DNA from: Henriciella litoralis
GTDB lineage: Bacteria; Pseudomonadota; Alphaproteobacteria; Caulobacterales; Hyphomonadaceae
NCBI RefSeq assembly: GCF_002088935.1
Contig: NZ_NCSS01000006.1
Coordinates: forward strand, 2,388,407-2,452,406
Length of the DNA stretch: 64,000 nucleotides
Reading direction: 5' to 3'
Shown one piece after another: positions 18,362 through 26,134 of the stretch. Every line of letters begins with the position of its first letter. Position 1 is the stretch's first letter. The position numbers and the translations under genes were made by a program. The notes under the pieces are model-generated. The model searched no databases. It was not told where the DNA came from and saw only the letters and a program-made list of their open reading frames with translations.

Positions 18362-19225
18362 ATGAGGCAGTATTCGATCCTGCTGATCGCCGCATTGGCG
18401 GGCGTAACCGCCGGATGTGCAGACAATAGCGACAGCGCGAACGAGCCTGTGCGCGTTTCAGAGATTGAGCGTCCCGAGACGTCAACGGCGACGGCGTTCA
18501 GTCAGGATGGCGGCGGCATCGCAATCGTCAATGGCAACGAGGCGGCCAGCATCGACATAGACATGCCGGCCGACCTTGCCGAGTTTGACCCCAAGCTGGC
18601 CGACACGCTGCGGGCGCGCGTGAATGAGCTCACCGAAGGGTTCGCCGAGAGCGCTGAGCAGGATATGCGTGATGCTGCGGAGAAGAATTTCACCTTCAGG
18701 CCGAACACGCTCGAAATAAGCTGGGTCGAAACCGGCCCGGAATCAGGCCCACTCCAGTCATTTCTCGGCACCAGCTACAGCTATCAGGGCGGGGCGCATC
18801 CGACGTTCAGCTATCAGATGCTGAACTGGGATACCGATGCGAACCGCGAGCTTGGTTTTGAGGACTTGTTTGAGGACGCAGACAGCGCCCGCACAGCCGT
18901 CATCGAAACGCTTAAGTCATCGTTGATCGAGCAGAAGCGCGAGCGGTTCGCGGACGATTTCACCGAAGAGGATATACTGGACTCCTGGATCGAGCCTGCC
19001 TTTGAAGCGCCAGAGACGAAGCAGGACCGGTTTACGTTTGCGACCTCTTCAGACCCTGCCAAATCAGGTGGGCTGATCTATCATTTCGGGCCGTATGAAG
19101 TCGGCTCCTATGCTGAGGGCGCCTACACTGTTGGCGTGCCGGCATCGATATTCGCGGCGTTTCTGAAACCTGCCTATTCGGACAATTTCGGCGGCGAGAT
19201 GCAGATGCCTAAAGAAGATCTCTAG
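18362..19225 (+). CDS. DUF3298/DUF4163-type periplasmic lipoprotein
   Basis: The 287-residue product is a lipoprotein with a signal peptide ending at TAGC (about residue 19). The body matches the RsiV-like DUF4163/DUF3298 pattern: SYSYQGGAHPTFSYQ near 140, a GFEDLF segment, and YHFGPYEVGSYAEGAY with an IP-like end near 245. The function of this fold is unclear outside RsiV, where it binds lysozyme. A good ribosome binding site (CGGAGG) precedes the ATG 29 bases after putA, but a functional link to proline use is not evident. Confidence 0.8.
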   Translation: MRQYSILLIAALAGVTAGCADNSDSANEPVRVSEIERPETSTATAFSQDGGGIAIVNGNEAASIDIDMPADLAEFDPKLADTLRARVNELTEGFAESAEQDMRDAAEKNFTFRPNTLEISWVETGPESGPLQSFLGTSYSYQGGAHPTFSYQMLNWDTDANRELGFEDLFEDADSARTAVIETLKSSLIEQKRERFADDFTEEDILDSWIEPAFEAPETKQDRFTFATSSDPAKSGGLIYHFGPYEVGSYAEGAYTVGVPASIFAAFLKPAYSDNFGGEMQMPKEDL

Positions 19226-19239
19226 ACCGGCTCGGACGT

Positions 19240-19557
19240 TCAGGACCCGTCCTCTATAAGCACGCATCCAAGACCCTGCTCGAACCGGGCTTCGGCGCTG
19301 GCGATGAGGGGGACGCTGGCGCGGATCGTCTGATCGGTCTCGTTAAAACTGACCGCGCTGACATCCTCAGTGAAGTCGCCCTTGCAGCTCTCCATCTCGC
19401 GTTCGGCTACGAAGCGGCAAGAGCAGACCATTTTTGCGCCATAGGCGGTCGCGACCTTAGCGTATTTGACCTGCTCTTTCAGCCAGAACTGCCAGACGCA
19501 TATCGCAATCACGCCGAGCGCGACCACAATCACCGCTAAGGCTTTGACGAGTTTCAT
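19240..19557 (-). CDS. Small membrane-anchored protein of unknown function
   Basis: The 105-residue product has one N-terminal membrane helix (residues 5-27) and a soluble domain rich in cysteine (CSC motif near 46, plus two more). The cysteines suggest disulfides in the periplasm. It is divergent from the serine hydrolase gene at 19604, with 46 bases between starts. I recognise no family; pairing with the hydrolase is a guess from the shared promoter region. Confidence 0.6.
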   Translation of the reverse strand: MKLVKALAVIVVALGVIAICVWQFWLKEQVKYAKVATAYGAKMVCSCRFVAEREMESCKGDFTEDVSAVSFNETDQTIRASVPLIASAEARFEQGLGCVLIEDGS

Positions 19558-19603
19558 GGCGTGCCTCTAAAGTCCGAAAACACAATGGTTAGGGAGCAAG
19601 GCC

Positions 19604-20821
19604 ATGTTCGGCAAGTCACTGGTTCTGGGCGCGCTTTGCTGGATGGGGCAGGTGGCTGTTGCCCAAGAGCTTGTCCCGCTTCCGCCGCAGCCGGAAGGCC
19701 TCGCCTGGCCGACAACTAGCTGGGAAGAGGGGGCGCTTGCCGACGAGATTGATGGTGATGTGCGCGCGCTGGTCGATGATGTGATGGGCCGCGAGCTTGC
19801 CGATGTGATGGGCGAGACGCGCGCTGTGGTCATCATCCATCGCGGCAAGCTGGTGTTTGAAGCTTACCGGGACGGGTTTGGGCCAGATACCAAACAGGTC
19901 TCATGGTCGATGGCGAAATCGGTCACTTCCGCGCTGGTCGGGCGCGCGGTCGAGCTCGGCCTCATTGAGGATATCGACTATCCGATGCCTTCGCCCTTTG
20001 CCGAGGATGATCCGCGATCCGAGATCACCTGGCGCCAATGGCTGACCATGACGGATGGGCTCGACTATACCGAGATCGGTTCAACGGGGCTGGAGGACAA
20101 TGATGTCGTCCAGATGATGTACGGGCCGGGCCGGTTCGATGTCATACAATATGTGGTGGATGAACTGCCGCTTGTGCGCGAGCCGGGTATCACGTGGAAT
20201 TACTCGACGGCCGGGTTTCACCTGATTGGGCGGGCGTTGCAGGCGGTGGTTTCTGATAACACAACATGTAGTCACCCTGAGACCAACCTGTGCGCTGAAG
20301 CGAAGGCGGACCAGCAGTGGTTTTCTGGCACGGTCTCGGAGCTGCTCTTCGATCCCATCGGCATGGACGCCGTCCCCGAATTCGATTCGGCAGGCACGTT
20401 CCTTGGCGGCTCGCTCGTCTGGGCTTCAGCGCGGGATTTTGCGAAGTTTGGCTATCTCTATCTGCGCGATGGCGTGTGGGAGGGGGAGCGCCTCCTGCCG
20501 GAAGGCTGGGTCGACTTTTCGCGGCATGACCCGGTCGCGACCGAGGCGAACGTCTATGGCGCAGGTTGGTGGCTCGGCGCCGATCCGGATCCAATTCCCG
20601 CAGGGCAGGCGGCGACCACGCCGCCCTGGGACGCGTTTTCCGCGCAGGGCCATGAGGGCCAGACGATCTGGGTTGTCCCGTCCAAGGACCTGGTCATCGT
20701 GCATCTCGGCCTGATGGCGAATGCAGGCGAGAACTGGCCGGCGCTTTATGAATGGAATCAGTCAATCGTGCGCGCTTTTCCAGATGTGTCGACTAGAGAC
20801 AACGTTCCTTCCGATAACTGA
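19604..20821 (+). CDS. Serine hydrolase of the beta-lactamase/penicillin-binding-protein fold (class C-like)
   Basis: This 405-residue exported protein has a signal peptide ending at VAVAQ (about residue 22). The SxxK active site is SMAK (Ser102, Lys105). WNYSTAG supplies the second-motif Tyr, and GHEGQTIWVVP near 350 stands in for the third. The family includes esterases, D-aminopeptidases and beta-lactamases, and the sequence does not tell which applies. Nothing nearby (ampR, ampG) suggests a resistance role. Confidence 0.82.
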   Translation: MFGKSLVLGALCWMGQVAVAQELVPLPPQPEGLAWPTTSWEEGALADEIDGDVRALVDDVMGRELADVMGETRAVVIIHRGKLVFEAYRDGFGPDTKQVSWSMAKSVTSALVGRAVELGLIEDIDYPMPSPFAEDDPRSEITWRQWLTMTDGLDYTEIGSTGLEDNDVVQMMYGPGRFDVIQYVVDELPLVREPGITWNYSTAGFHLIGRALQAVVSDNTTCSHPETNLCAEAKADQQWFSGTVSELLFDPIGMDAVPEFDSAGTFLGGSLVWASARDFAKFGYLYLRDGVWEGERLLPEGWVDFSRHDPVATEANVYGAGWWLGADPDPIPAGQAATTPPWDAFSAQGHEGQTIWVVPSKDLVIVHLGLMANAGENWPALYEWNQSIVRAFPDVSTRDNVPSDN

Positions 20822-20881
20822 TCTGACCCGGAATCTGGCGATCCTGCGCCTCTTTCTATGTGAGCGAAGAAGGTAGACTTC

Positions 20882-21580
20882 ATGTCGGGCAAAGAAATTG
20901 TGCGCGTCGAAAAGGGGATCTGCATCGTCACCGCGAGGCGGCGCGTGATGGACCGGACGCGTGTCATGGCGCTCGCGACCCTGCTCTTCCCGCCGATCTG
21001 CTTTGTTGTTTTCATCCTGGCCTTCTCCCGGTTCGATCTTGGGCGCATCGGCGCGAATGAATTGACCGTCTGGGTTTCAATTGGGGCGCTGATTGTGGCG
21101 ATGCTGGCGGCGCTGTCTGTCGCCATGCTCGCCTTTGCGGACCTTGGGCGCCTGGTGCATCAGACGATTCTGCTTGATGTCGACGGCGTGAAGGTTGATG
21201 GCCGCATGGTTTGTAAACTCAGCCCGGACGCGAGCATCTTTGTCTCTGAGCTTGGGATTGCTGACGCCTTGCGAGCGAAGGCTTTTGATGCGCCGATGTT
21301 GTGGCTCTGGTTGCCTCTGAGAGCGCTGCTTGAACGGGTGAAGCTCCGCAATCTTGCCCGTGAGGTGCCCGCTTCAGTCTGGTGTGTACGGGCTGGGGTT
21401 TGCACGCTGCCCGTACCGTTTCTGGATCGGAGCGCGGCAGACGAGCTTGCGAGGTGTCTTTCCGCGCAGCTGGACAGGCACCATGGTCGGGCGGCCACCG
21501 ACGGCGCCCAGCGTGTCCTTGAGCCGGTCGATTCGAGTGATGCTGACCTCACCATTCCGCGCGTGCCAAATTTTGGGTGA
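20882..21580 (+). CDS. Membrane protein of unknown function
   Basis: The 232-residue product has two hydrophobic segments at about residues 28-48 and 62-84, both N-terminal, then a cytoplasmic-looking domain with one further hydrophobic stretch (MLWLWLPL, about 140). The layout resembles small membrane proteins with a PH-like C-terminal domain, but no motif supports this firmly. It precedes the nrdA regulatory region and shows no obvious link to it. Confidence 0.6.
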   Translation: MSGKEIVRVEKGICIVTARRRVMDRTRVMALATLLFPPICFVVFILAFSRFDLGRIGANELTVWVSIGALIVAMLAALSVAMLAFADLGRLVHQTILLDVDGVKVDGRMVCKLSPDASIFVSELGIADALRAKAFDAPMLWLWLPLRALLERVKLRNLAREVPASVWCVRAGVCTLPVPFLDRSAADELARCLSAQLDRHHGRAATDGAQRVLEPVDSSDADLTIPRVPNFG

Positions 21581-21947
21581 GTCGTTTACCATGATGGCTA
21601 ACGATTCGCTTCTCAGGCGAATTTTGCCCGTGTTCGAGACACCAAATCTGGCTTTACGAGCGTCGGCTCTGCGCAAGTGATGCGCAGCCAAAAACTTTCC
21701 GCACACGTAACGAATTTTCCTGCGAATGCCTGAACCTCAATTGTGGTGGGCATCTGACGGACGTGTTAAGAATTTGTTTACCGTCTTTCCACCGCTTTGA
21801 TGTGGAAAACAGGGTTGGACCCCATTGACCAAGGCTTAACCTTAAGACCACTATATCTAGTGTTGGGAGAGGGCTGAAGCACCGCATATATGGCGCTTCA
21901 GACAGATAATCCCTATATTTTACGGGCTGATTAAAGAGGTTTTGACG
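21581..21947. other. Intergenic region upstream of nrdA
   Basis: These 367 bases hold no credible gene. They contain the NrdR-box pair (21848-21896) and an inverted repeat TTTCCAC/GTGGAAA (21786-21808) that resembles DnaA boxes only loosely. A CtrA-like half-perfect site (TTAA-N7-TTTA, 21766-21780) and the nrdA ribosome binding site AGAGG at 21935-21939 are also present. Confidence 0.6.
21848..21896. promoter_or_regulatory. NrdR-box pair upstream of nrdA
   Basis: CCACTATATCTAGTGT (21848-21863) matches the NrdR box ACACWATATATWGTGT at 14 of 16 positions. A second, weaker palindrome around CATATATG (21881-21896, 10 of 16) has its centre 33 bases downstream, the roughly three-turn spacing typical of tandem NrdR boxes. 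NrdR represses ribonucleotide reductase genes when dATP is high. Binding is inferred. Confidence 0.75.
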
Positions 21948-23819
21948 ATGTCTGCGAGTAATGTTGCGACCAAAACAAAAGCATCCCTGCGCCGGGGCAA
22001 GCCCAAGGGGCAGATGCGTCCGGACCTCAAGGTTGTCTCCGATATGGAGATCACCATCGATCCGTCGCGCGATGCGTTGCTGACCGAATTTGGCAAGAAA
22101 ACGCTGGAAGACCGGTATCTTCTGACGGGCGAAACCTATCAGGGCATGTTTGCCCGTGTCGCGAAGGCTTTCGCTGACGATCAGGACCACGCCCAGCGCA
22201 TCTATGACTATATGTCGAAGCTCTGGTTCATGCCGGCGACGCCCATCCTGTCGAATGGCGGCGCAGATCGCGGCCTGCCGATCTCCTGCTTCCTCAACCA
22301 GGTCGGTGATTCGCTGGACGATATCGTCGAGACGTGGACGGAGAATGTCTGGCTCGCCTCCAACGGTGGTGGCATCGGCACCTATTGGGGCCATGTCCGC
22401 TCTATCGGTGAGAAAGTCGGCCAGAACGGACAGACCTCCGGCATCATCCCTTTCATCCGCGTTATGGACAGCCTGACGCTGGCGATCAGCCAAGGCTCGC
22501 TGCGCCGCGGCTCGGCTGCCTGCTATCTCGACATTCATCACCCTGAAATCGAGGAATTCCTCGAAATCCGCAAAGCGTCGGGCGACTTCAACCGAAAGTC
22601 CCTCAACCTGCACCATGGCATCAACATCACTGATGAGTTCATGGAAGCGGTCCGCAATGATGGCGATTTCGGTCTTCGCTCGCCGAAATCTGGCGAAGTG
22701 CTGCGCACGATCAATGCCCGCAAGCTCTGGCAGAAGATCCTGGAACTGCGCATCCAGACCGGCGAGCCCTACCTGCTGTTCACGGACACGGTGAACAATG
22801 CGATGCCGGCCCACCAGCGCAAGCTCGGCCTCAAGGTCCACCAGTCGAACCTCTGTTCCGAGATCACGCTGCCAACTGGCGTCGACCAGAACGGCGAAGA
22901 CCGTACGGCCGTTTGCTGCCTGTCTTCGGTCAATGCCGAGAAATTCCTCGAATGGTCCAAGGATGAGAACTTCATCGAGGACATCTTCCGCTTCCTCGAC
23001 AATGTGCTGGAAGACTTCATCCAGCGTGCGCCGAGCGAAATGGCCCGCGCGGTCTATTCGGCCAAGCGTGAGCGCTCTGTCGGTCTCGGCCTGATGGGCT
23101 TCCACTCCTTCCTGCAGACGATGAACGTGCCGATGGAAAGCGCGATGTCGAAAGTCTGGAACGAGAAGATGTTCAAGCACATCCGTGCCGGCGCAGACAA
23201 AGCGTCCGTCAAGCTCGCCAAGGAGCGCGGACCGTGTGAAGACGCGCGTGATGCAGGCATGATGGCCCGCTTCAGCCACAAGATGGCCGTTGCGCCAACC
23301 GCATCGATCTCGATCATCTGCGGCGGCACCTCAGCAGGCATCGAGCCGATCCCGGCCAATGTCTACACGCACAAGACGCTGTCAGGTTCGTTCACCGTGA
23401 AAAACCAGGAGCTCGAGCGCCTGCTTGAGACCAAGGGTGAGAACACTGATGAGGTGTGGAACACGATCCTTGAGAATGAAGGCTCGGTTCAGCATCTCGA
23501 ATGCCTGGATGATCATGAGAAGTCCGTGTTCAAGACGGCCTTTGAGCTCGACCAGCGCTGGATCATCGAATTGGCGGCAGACCGCACGCCATATATCTGC
23601 CAGAGCCAGTCGCTCAACGTCTTCCTGCCGGCCGACATCAATAAGTGGGACCTGCACATGCTGCACTGGACGGCATGGGAAAAGGGCCTGAAGTCGCTCT
23701 ATTATTGCCGCTCCAAATCGGTTCAGCGCGCTGGCTTTGCCGGCTCGGCGGACAAGGAAAAGGTCGTGGGTATGGAGATGCCACAGACCGATTATGATGA
23801 GTGTCTCGCCTGCCAATAG
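21948..23819 (+). CDS. nrdA: Class Ia ribonucleoside-diphosphate reductase, large subunit (no ATP-cone)
   Basis: The product reduces ribonucleotides to deoxyribonucleotides with NrdB. Catalytic elements are present: the first active-site Cys in LPISCFLN, the N-x-C-x-E triad in SNLCSE, and the second redox Cys in AVCCLSS. The C-terminal thioredoxin-accepting pair is in ECLACQ. At 623 residues it is about 130 shorter than E. coli NrdA, because the N-terminal ATP-cone is missing; the chain goes from a basic leader straight into the core (LLTGETYQGMFARVA, MPATPILSNGG). Overall activity control by dATP through a cone in this subunit is therefore not expected. The ATG at 21948 is preferred to a TTG at 21942 because of AGAGG spacing. 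Confidence 0.95.
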   Translation: MSASNVATKTKASLRRGKPKGQMRPDLKVVSDMEITIDPSRDALLTEFGKKTLEDRYLLTGETYQGMFARVAKAFADDQDHAQRIYDYMSKLWFMPATPILSNGGADRGLPISCFLNQVGDSLDDIVETWTENVWLASNGGGIGTYWGHVRSIGEKVGQNGQTSGIIPFIRVMDSLTLAISQGSLRRGSAACYLDIHHPEIEEFLEIRKASGDFNRKSLNLHHGINITDEFMEAVRNDGDFGLRSPKSGEVLRTINARKLWQKILELRIQTGEPYLLFTDTVNNAMPAHQRKLGLKVHQSNLCSEITLPTGVDQNGEDRTAVCCLSSVNAEKFLEWSKDENFIEDIFRFLDNVLEDFIQRAPSEMARAVYSAKRERSVGLGLMGFHSFLQTMNVPMESAMSKVWNEKMFKHIRAGADKASVKLAKERGPCEDARDAGMMARFSHKMAVAPTASISIICGGTSAGIEPIPANVYTHKTLSGSFTVKNQELERLLETKGENTDEVWNTILENEGSVQHLECLDDHEKSVFKTAFELDQRWIIELAADRTPYICQSQSLNVFLPADINKWDLHMLHWTAWEKGLKSLYYCRSKSVQRAGFAGSADKEKVVGMEMPQTDYDECLACQ

Positions 23820-23847
23820 GCTTTTAGAGACCTTTCAAACTGAACAG

Positions 23848-23874
23848 CCCCGGTGCCCAAAGCGCCGGGGTTTT
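23848..23874 (+). terminator. Terminator after nrdA
   Basis: The stem CCCCGGTGC with GCGCCGGGG (one G-T pair) has a five-base loop, followed by TTTTCGTTTTTG. It is a typical strong intrinsic terminator 29 bases after the nrdA stop, so nrdA is monocistronic. Confidence 0.9.
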
Positions 23875-24061
23875 CGTTTTTGATGGCATATGCGTTTTCT
23901 TGCGCCTTATATTCATTCAACAAAAGCGGCCCCAAAAACCAATGGAATTTGAGTGACTTACAATCGGTGAGCCGCATGCTCATATTAAAAGGGCGGAGTG
24001 TTCAGGCCGCATCCAGTGCAGGCCAGATCGGCTGTCTTGCGCCCTCTTGAAAGCGCTTTTT

Positions 24062-24352
24062 ATGGCGAACCGAATTTCCAAGAAGATGGTCACCTTCGAA
24101 TTTCCGTTTCAGCTCGATGAGCTGGACGAGGAGCTGCCCGCAGGCGGCTATACGATCGAGACTGAAGACCAGGCGATAGATGGCATGAATTTCATCGCCC
24201 ATCGCTGCATCGAGACGGTGATGGTGATCCGCCCGCCCAAGGGCTCTCACAAAGCGATCCGCTATGTCGATATAGACCCGGCGGGGCTTGAGGCTGCGCT
24301 TGCGCGCGATGCTGCTCAGGCCGAAGCCCTGCGAAGTGCCGTGAAAGCCTAG
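24062..24352 (+). CDS. Small conserved-looking protein of unknown function
   Basis: The 96-residue soluble product begins MANRISKKMVTFEFPFQLDELDEELPAGGYTIE-like, has a central FIAHRCIETVMVIRPP stretch and a helical Ala-rich tail. Such short beta-rich proteins with a PAGxYxIET core recur in alphaproteobacteria, but I know no function. An in-frame TTG at 24047 is a possible earlier start; neither has a strong ribosome binding site. Confidence 0.6.
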   Translation: MANRISKKMVTFEFPFQLDELDEELPAGGYTIETEDQAIDGMNFIAHRCIETVMVIRPPKGSHKAIRYVDIDPAGLEAALARDAAQAEALRSAVKA

Positions 24353-24421
24353 TCTCATTCGGCTCTGCCACGCCGGAATTTATCCCACCTGATTGCCCCG
24401 TGCCCGAACTTCGATTATCGA

Positions 24422-24435
24422 TATAGTTAACTATA
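24422..24435. promoter_or_regulatory. Perfect 14-base palindrome upstream of the carboxylesterase gene
   Basis: TATAGTTAACTATA is a perfect inverted repeat without spacer, 26 bases before the esterase start codon. Its size and position suggest an operator for a dimeric repressor (MarR, TetR or similar). It may also overlap the -10 region. No regulator gene is adjacent. Confidence 0.5.
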
Positions 24436-24460
24436 ATGATGTCGCATGGGAGCGAGACAC

Positions 24461-26074
24461 ATGAAGTCGATTTTTACGCCAAGCCGGCGGTTTTTTCTGA
24501 TGTCAGCGGCCTCTATTGCGGGCGCAGGCGCCCTGGCCGGCCCGGCCTGGGCGCGCCGTGCGCTCTTTCCCGTTGTTGAGACCGCGCAGGGCAAACTTCA
24601 GGGCGCAAGCTCAGGTGGTATATCGAGCTTCAAGGGCGTGCCTTACGGCGCGCCGACAGGTGGGGCGAACCGCTTCATGCCGCCGCAACCTGTCGAGCCA
24701 TGGGGTGGTGTGCGCGAAGCCATAGCGTTCAGCGATGTCTCGCCGCAGATGCCCGGCAATCGCGTGTCCGACTATGCCGATCTTATTGCGTTTGACCGCC
24801 AGCCTGCCGGGCAGGGCGAGGATTGTCTGTCGCTGAACCTCTGGACGCCGAGCCTCGACAAGGAGGCAAAGAAGCCCGTCATCGTCGTTCTGCATGGCGG
24901 CGGTTTCTATGCCGGGTCTGGTAACTCCTTTGGCATGGACGGCGAGCGCATGGCGCGCTTTGCAGACAGTGTCGTGATTGCCGTGAACCATCGCCTTGGC
25001 GCGTTCGGCTTTGCGCATCTTGCCTCATTCGATGAAGATTTCGCCCAGTCCGGCGCCGTGGGCATGATGGACATCGTCGCCGCGCTTGAATGGGTCCGCG
25101 AGAATGTGGCCCAGTTTGGCGGAGATCCGTCGCGTGTTCTGGTCTACGGCCAGTCCGGCGGCGGCGCAAAGACGAGCAATCTGTTGGCCATGCCATCGGC
25201 GAAGGGGCTGTTCCATGCGGCCGGTGTGATGAGCGGCTCTATGCTGGAATCGGCCACGCCTGAAGCAGCGACCGAGATTTCCGAGAATCTGATGCGTGAA
25301 CTGGGCGTTGCGCCGGGTGAGGTCCGCAAGCTGCAGGAGACCCCGTTCAAGAAGGTGCTGGCGGCGCAGGCCAAACTCGAAGCGGCCGACCGCGCGAAGG
25401 GAGAGTATCCGCGCAGCTTCGGCCCTGTGGTGGATGGAACGGCGATCCCGCGCCATCCTTTTGCGCCGGATGCGCCGGCTGTCTCTGCTGACGTGCCGAT
25501 GATCATCTCGACCGCGCTCGATGAGCGAACCTATCGGATGATTGACTTTGATCTCGATGAGGCGGGCCTCTTGGCCTATGCCGAGAAACACGCTGGCGAT
25601 CAGGCGGAAGCGGCGGTCGCGCTCTATCGCGCAGAAGATGCCGATGCGACGCCGTACCTCCTGAAAGCCCGGATGGATACCGACCTTTCCTTCCGCAAGA
25701 GCGCGTTTGCGCAAGCTGAACGCAAGGCGGCGCAAGCCAAGGCGGGCGGCGCACCGGTCTGGACGTATCTCTGGACATGGCCAAGCCCGGCCTATGGCGG
25801 GCGTTATGGCGCGGTGCATGGCATTGATGTGGGCTTAAGCCTCAACAGCGTTCGGGGTGGCCTGACTGGTACCGATGAAGCGAGCCTTCTCATGGCGGAC
25901 CGGATTTCATCTGCCTGGGCGGCGTTCGCCGCGACGGGAGACCCGAACAATGCGCAATTGCCGGAGTGGTCGCCTTATACCAGCGAAACCCGTGCGACGA
26001 TGATTTTTGATAATGAGACCCGCGTTGAAAACGATCCACGCGCGGACATAAGGGCGTTCTGGGAAAGCGTCTAA
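24461..26074 (+). CDS. Type B carboxylesterase, probable Tat-exported
   Basis: The 537-residue alpha/beta hydrolase has a twin-arginine-like leader (SRRFFLMSAASIAGAGALA, cleavage near AWA). The type B signature EDCLSLNLWTP is near residue 125, the oxyanion loop is HGGGFYAGS, and the nucleophile elbow is YGQSGGGAK (Ser232). AVHGIDVGL carries the catalytic His near residue 450. Substrates are esters of short or aromatic acids; the exact one is unknown. The ATG at 24461 puts the Arg pair near residue 9; an ATG five codons earlier is possible. The palindrome at 24422 suggests inducible control. Confidence 0.88.
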   Translation: MKSIFTPSRRFFLMSAASIAGAGALAGPAWARRALFPVVETAQGKLQGASSGGISSFKGVPYGAPTGGANRFMPPQPVEPWGGVREAIAFSDVSPQMPGNRVSDYADLIAFDRQPAGQGEDCLSLNLWTPSLDKEAKKPVIVVLHGGGFYAGSGNSFGMDGERMARFADSVVIAVNHRLGAFGFAHLASFDEDFAQSGAVGMMDIVAALEWVRENVAQFGGDPSRVLVYGQSGGGAKTSNLLAMPSAKGLFHAAGVMSGSMLESATPEAATEISENLMRELGVAPGEVRKLQETPFKKVLAAQAKLEAADRAKGEYPRSFGPVVDGTAIPRHPFAPDAPAVSADVPMIISTALDERTYRMIDFDLDEAGLLAYAEKHAGDQAEAAVALYRAEDADATPYLLKARMDTDLSFRKSAFAQAERKAAQAKAGGAPVWTYLWTWPSPAYGGRYGAVHGIDVGLSLNSVRGGLTGTDEASLLMADRISSAWAAFAATGDPNNAQLPEWSPYTSETRATMIFDNETRVENDPRADIRAFWESV

Positions 26075-26087
26075 ACACCGAAAAGAA

Positions 26088-26120
26088 ACTCGGTCCCGGC
26101 ATGTTGTACCGGGACCGAGT
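26088..26120. terminator. Bidirectional terminator between the esterase and ZnuD-like genes
   Basis: A perfect 12-base stem (ACTCGGTCCCGG with CCGGGACCGAGT) and a nine-base loop lie between two convergent genes. There is little T-tract on either side, so it may act mainly as a 3'-end stabiliser. Confidence 0.75.
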
Positions 26121-26134
26121 GATTGGGCCGAAGC

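Noticed and set aside
19604..20821. Serine hydrolase as a beta-lactamase resistance gene
   Set aside because: The SxxK and Tyr motifs are shared with esterases and peptidases; there is no ampR-type neighbour and no clear KTG box.
21766..21808. CtrA-like TTAA-N7-TTTA and DnaA-like TTTCCAC/GTGGAAA before nrdA
   Set aside because: Each deviates from its consensus and such short sites occur often by chance; kept only as a note in the intergenic entry.
21654..23279. 541-codon open frame on the - strand
   Set aside because: It is antisense to nrdA and crosses its promoter region; no motif supports it.
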